Shown here piece by piece: positions 5,076 to 7,895 of a DNA stretch of 7,895 nucleotides. Under the pieces are notes generated by a model that was given only the letters and a program-made list of their open reading frames with translations, did not search any database and had not been told where the DNA came from. The stretch's first letter is position 1, and each line of letters starts with the position of its first letter. Source of the stretch: an archaeon MnTg01 (GTDB lineage Archaea > Thermoproteota > Nitrososphaeria > Nitrososphaerales > Nitrosopumilaceae). A program made the position numbers and the translations under genes. The stretch spans positions 1 to 7,895 of the forward strand of contig BFAR01000089.1 of assembly GCA_008974855.1 (NCBI GenBank), given 5' to 3'.

Positions 5076-5301
5076 TGACAACTCCTCCATTTTGGGTTTC
5101 AAAAGAACCCCAACATGCATCATGATACCAATTTTTATCATAAATCATAACGCCTTCTTCAATATCTAGGTCAGAATTACAGAAAGCGCAAAACTTTGTA
5201 CGATTCATTTCCTGTACCAAAATGGCTTTATTTGTGCTTGAAACCATGAAATACTCATACGGAATTTTGATATTATCCTCTTGTATGTCCGGCTTGAACA
5301 T
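5068..5301 (-). CDS. Small protein with a half-LIM-like zinc site (CX2C-X18-HX2C)
   Basis: I do not recognise a named family for this 77-residue protein. Residues C38 and C41 (KFCAFC) and H60 and C63 (YHDACW) form CX2C-X18-HX2C, the spacing of the first zinc module of a LIM domain (CX2C-X16-23-HX2C). The aromatic residues just before His (NWYH) and after Cys (CW) also match the LIM pattern. The second LIM module is missing: only 14 residues follow. The N-terminal 36 residues (IPYEYFMVSSTNKAILVQEM) look like two short beta strands and could be an interaction segment or a small sensory fold. The gene lies 36 nt after argS and overlaps the CheY-like gene by eight bases, so the two are almost certainly co-translated. 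A partner-binding or metal/redox-sensing adaptor for the receiver is inference. The ATG at 5301 has only a weak AGGT upstream. Confidence 0.8.
   Translation of the reverse strand: MFKPDIQEDNIKIPYEYFMVSSTNKAILVQEMNRTKFCAFCNSDLDIEEGVMIYDKNWYHDACWGSFETQNGGVVND
5082..5088 (-). promoter_or_regulatory. Strong Shine-Dalgarno GGAGGAG for the CheY-like gene
   Basis: GGAGGAG on the minus strand lies inside the coding end of the zinc-finger gene (its Asn-Gly-Gly-Val region), six bases before the ATG at 5075. It fixes the response-regulator start and argues that the longer in-frame ATGs at 5090 and 5141 are not used. Confidence 0.7.
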
Positions 5302-5337
5302 ACCATACCTATTTCATAAAATATTCGATAGAAAAAT

Positions 5338-7221
5338 TTACATTTGTTCTGGTGCAGAAATCCCCAATAATCCCAATGCCTTTTGTATTGTTAATTGGAA
5401 TGATTTTACTAAGCAAAGCCTTTCATTTTTTATGGATTCATTTTTGTCATCAAGTACCTTTACGTGTTCATAAAATGCATTAAAGGCAACAGCAAGAATA
5501 TGACAATATCTTGCAATAACTTTCGGTGAAAAATTATTTACCGCATCTAAGATATGTAATTCAAACTTTCCAATTTCTTTTATTAGTGAGATTTCAAAAG
5601 GATTTTTCAATAATTCAAAAGTAGTTTCAAAATTAGGGTCAAATCCTGCTTTTCCTAAAATTCCAGCAGATCTTGCATGAGTATATTGGATATAAGGCGC
5701 AGTATCACCTTCTAAACTCAATGATTTAACAAAATCAAAAGTAATGATTTTGTCTAAATCTTGTTTGATCATCTCATAACGCAGTGTTCCAACAACTATT
5801 TGACGCACGATCTGATTAACAGATTCGTCATTCATTTCCAAATTTCTGTTATGAGTTTCTGTGAATGCTTTTGTTGTTAACATATTAATGACTGAATCAG
5901 CGTTAACATAGAATCCTTTTCTTCCAGACATTTGAGTTTGTTTTCCTACAGAATCAATTCCCAACTGTTTTGCAGCTGCTGAGCTGAGAGTAACTGACTC
6001 ATAACTAAGATGAACATATGATTTTTTGTCTGATTTAAATTGAGACATTAATTTTGTAATGATTTTTTGTAATCTTGATTGTCTTGAATCAATTACCGTG
6101 ATTACTTTATCACCAGTAAAATCTTGTTTTGATTCTTGGCTTTCATCTAAAGTTGTTTCCCAAAGAATTTTTCCATTATCTTGGATGCTATATTGAGCAT
6201 AATTGAAAGGATCTGGTAACAGTCCTAGTTTCCATGCGGCATATGGGATATCTTTTGCAATGTATGTTGCAGTACCATTACTTCGAACTAGAACTTTGTC
6301 TTCTTCATTATTTTCTCCTTTAATTATCCAACATTTTGCATTTTTTCCCTCTTGTTGGAGTTCAACTAATTTCATTTCTTTCATTTTTTCAAATACTTGT
6401 GTCCATAATCCAGAACGAATTATTTGTGATTCAAAATTTAGACAATCATAAAATACAGATAATCTCCAACATGTGTCAAGCTGCGCTTTAAGAACATCTC
6501 TAGTTATTTCGTTTCCCAATTTAGCAATTTCTGAATCTGTATCTTCTAAATCTTGTAATATTTTTTGGCGAGTTTTCTCCAAATCTTGATTTGAAGAATA
6601 TTCTTCGGTGGTTTTTACATAAACTTCATCACCATAATACTGATCAAACTTTTTTCCTTTTGGAGGCTTTTTTGAAAGCCCCAATTTTGTAACACCTAAA
6701 ATAATATCTGCAACTTGAAGGCCAGAATCATCAACATAATTTAAAACTCTAACATCAAAGTTAGTTTTTCGAAGAATACGAGCAACTGTATCTCCAATAA
6801 TGATATTTCTGATATGTCCTATATGCAGTGCCTTATTTGGATTAACGCTAGTATGCTCTACTACAATCTTTGATTTATGACCTAAATCCAAAAACCCATA
6901 ATTATCACTCATAGAAGATTTTAGAATGATTCCATTAAGATGAGAATAATTCGCAAAAAAATTAATGTATCCAGATGGATGCGCTTCAACTTTTTCAACA
7001 AGATTTCCCAGAAATGGTTGATATTTGTCTGAAATTATTTGTGCCACATCATAAGGTTTTTTCTTAAGGTGCTTTGAAAGTAAAAAAGACACATTACACA
7101 TTACATCGCCAAAATTAGATTTTGCGGGTTCAACTACAAATAAAGTTTCAGGAAGTTTTAGCTGCTCAATAATTTTTTGAATGTTAGAATGTATTTCATC
7201 AAGTAATATTTTAAACGTCAT
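5338..7221 (-). CDS. argS: Arginyl-tRNA synthetase (class Ia)
   Basis: The enzyme charges tRNA-Arg with arginine in the cytoplasm. The 627-residue length is in the normal range. The N-terminal tRNA-D-loop-recognising domain spans about 1-95 (PAKSNFGDVMCNVSFLLSK is typical). The catalytic core begins at VEHTSVNPNKALHIGHIRN, with the HIGH signature at 133-136 and K130 just before it. The KMSKS counterpart is MSGRKG at 431-436, in the context KQTQMSGRKG. ArgRS enzymes commonly lack a canonical KMSKS, and here Gln replaces the first Lys, so this is a family feature and not damage. VLNYVDDSGLQVADI around 159-173 and VLVRSNGTATYIAKDI are core ArgRS strings. The DALR anticodon-binding domain starts near 508 (PYIQYTHARSAGIL) and continues to the end. 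ATG at 7221 follows the phosphatase stop by three bases, with GAGGT at 7233-7229 as Shine-Dalgarno. The gene is therefore co-transcribed with the phosphatase. Confidence 0.97.
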   Translation of the reverse strand: MTFKILLDEIHSNIQKIIEQLKLPETLFVVEPAKSNFGDVMCNVSFLLSKHLKKKPYDVAQIISDKYQPFLGNLVEKVEAHPSGYINFFANYSHLNGIILKSSMSDNYGFLDLGHKSKIVVEHTSVNPNKALHIGHIRNIIIGDTVARILRKTNFDVRVLNYVDDSGLQVADIILGVTKLGLSKKPPKGKKFDQYYGDEVYVKTTEEYSSNQDLEKTRQKILQDLEDTDSEIAKLGNEITRDVLKAQLDTCWRLSVFYDCLNFESQIIRSGLWTQVFEKMKEMKLVELQQEGKNAKCWIIKGENNEEDKVLVRSNGTATYIAKDIPYAAWKLGLLPDPFNYAQYSIQDNGKILWETTLDESQESKQDFTGDKVITVIDSRQSRLQKIITKLMSQFKSDKKSYVHLSYESVTLSSAAAKQLGIDSVGKQTQMSGRKGFYVNADSVINMLTTKAFTETHNRNLEMNDESVNQIVRQIVVGTLRYEMIKQDLDKIITFDFVKSLSLEGDTAPYIQYTHARSAGILGKAGFDPNFETTFELLKNPFEISLIKEIGKFELHILDAVNNFSPKVIARYCHILAVAFNAFYEHVKVLDDKNESIKNERLCLVKSFQLTIQKALGLLGISAPEQM

Positions 7222-7224
7222 GCC

Positions 7225-7895
7225 CTATACCTCAAATAGTTTTGGGGCTAATTTATCAAGCGCTTCAATTAATCCATCACCAGATTTGGCTGAAACACTA
7301 AAGCTTGCTTGTGATTTTACAAAATCTGAAGAATTCCCAAGGGCCACACTAATGTTCGCGATCTTAAACAATGGAATATCAGTCTCACTATCCCCGATGG
7401 CGATTACATTATCATGAGAAATTGATAACATTTTCATTACTTCTTTAAAACCATGAGCCTTATCAATTCCCTCTGAATTAATATGAAAAGCATACTGACT
7501 ATCAGAAAGATTTACAGGCAAATTGTTCTCAATTACAAGATTTTTTGCAGATTCGATATCAAATGTTCTTTCAAGAACTACTTCAGTCATTCTAGGAAAA
7601 ACCTGTTTTTCTTTAACATTGTTAATCCTTGATTTTAAAAAGTCAAAAGCTTGTAAACATTCTTGTTTACTTCCCAATAATTTATGCTCATTAGGACCAG
7701 TAGTTATACACCCTCCATTTTCACCTACAGCAATATGTGTTGTTCCGCCAAATATTGAGAGTAAATATCCCTCTACAGAGGAGCGCCCTGAAACAAAAAT
7801 TACATTATGACCAATTTTTGTAAGGTGTCGCAATGTGCTTAATGCGTCAAGATTTATTCGTCCAATTCCATTTTCAGTAATGGTACCATCTATAT
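7225..7895 (-). CDS. HAD-superfamily phosphatase, archaeal phosphoglycolate phosphatase type, 5'-truncated
   Basis: This is a probable phosphoglycolate phosphatase, hydrolysing 2-phosphoglycolate to glycolate, of the TA0175-like class IIB HAD family. A related sugar-phosphate phosphatase is possible. The frame stays open to the window edge and gives 222 residues. The first complete codons read IDGTIT; the two bases before them (AT) would complete a GAT if a G follows outside the window, restoring the nucleophile motif DxDGT. The apparent start at 7833 is therefore internal, and only a few N-terminal residues are missing. In window numbering (residue 1 = that Ile), motif II is FVSGRS (about 33-38), the cap contains GENGG (about 58-62), motif III Lys is in GIDKAHGF (K145), and motif IV is IGDSETDIPLF with D168 and D172. 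The C-terminal GDGLIEALDKL is usual for the family. It lies three bases upstream of argS and presumably shares its message. Confidence 0.9.
   Translation of the reverse strand, partial: IDGTITENGIGRINLDALSTLRHLTKIGHNVIFVSGRSSVEGYLLSIFGGTTHIAVGENGGCITTGPNEHKLLGSKQECLQAFDFLKSRINNVKEKQVFPRMTEVVLERTFDIESAKNLVIENNLPVNLSDSQYAFHINSEGIDKAHGFKEVMKMLSISHDNVIAIGDSETDIPLFKIANISVALGNSSDFVKSQASFSVSAKSGDGLIEALDKLAPKLFEV
7229..7233 (-). promoter_or_regulatory. Shine-Dalgarno GAGGT for argS
   Basis: GAGGT on the minus strand spans the last Glu-Val codons of the phosphatase and lies seven bases before the argS ATG. Placing the signal inside the upstream gene indicates an operon and supports the ATG at 7221. 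Confidence 0.55.

Noticed and set aside
5076..5141. N-terminal 22-residue extension of the CheY-like protein (ATG at 5141)
   Set aside because: It would overlap the zinc-finger gene by 74 bases. The strong GGAGGAG and the receiver fold boundary both point to the ATG at 5075.
1..7895. CRISPR arrays, insertion sequences, integrase sites, or signs of recent transfer
   Set aside because: There are no spaced direct repeats, transposase motifs or terminal inverted repeats. Composition looks even across all genes and the gene content is mainly housekeeping.

Overview
The window is AT-rich, roughly one-third G+C by eye. It reads as chromosomal DNA from an ammonia-oxidising-type thaumarchaeon (Nitrososphaerota, Nitrosopumilus-like). 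This assignment is inference. It rests on an archaeal-type TrmI tRNA methyltransferase, a TA0175-type archaeal phosphoglycolate phosphatase directly upstream of argS, REC-only response regulators typical of this phylum, archaeal Shine-Dalgarno signals (GGTGAT, GGAGG, GAGGT), and TTG starts that look leaderless with an A/T-rich box about 23-30 nt upstream. There are no mobile elements, CRISPR arrays, rRNA or tRNA genes, and no gene-free stretch longer than about 100 nt.

Layout, left to right. The 3' part of a plus-strand DoxX-family membrane protein gene ends at 266. It converges, with a ten-base gap, on a long series of minus-strand genes. Read in their own direction (right to left), these are: a HAD phosphatase cut by the right window edge, whose catalytic motif I is still readable; argS; a 77-residue protein with a half-LIM-like zinc site; a CheY-like response regulator overlapping it by 8 nt; a second REC-only response regulator with an acidic insertion; trmI; a coiled-coil protein of unknown function; a stand-alone NAD(P)H-hydrate dehydratase; and an M20 metallopeptidase.

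Probable transcription units are phosphatase-argS (3-nt gap, possibly reading on into the zinc-finger/response-regulator pair), zinc finger-response regulator (8-nt overlap, strong internal SD), the second response regulator alone, trmI alone, the coiled-coil gene alone, and nnrD-M20 (tightly coupled). Themes are housekeeping (tRNA charging and modification, metabolite repair, glycolate-phosphate salvage, peptide hydrolysis) around a small signalling patch with two receiver-only proteins and no histidine kinase in view.

The most unusual items are the half-LIM microprotein translationally linked to a CheY-like receiver, the REC protein with a charged insertion, and a repeated GTGATTATC translation-start context. 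In that context the apparent GTG start codon is better read as the ribosome binding site. I did not find strong evidence for a wholly new multi-gene system; the zinc finger/REC pair is the best candidate.
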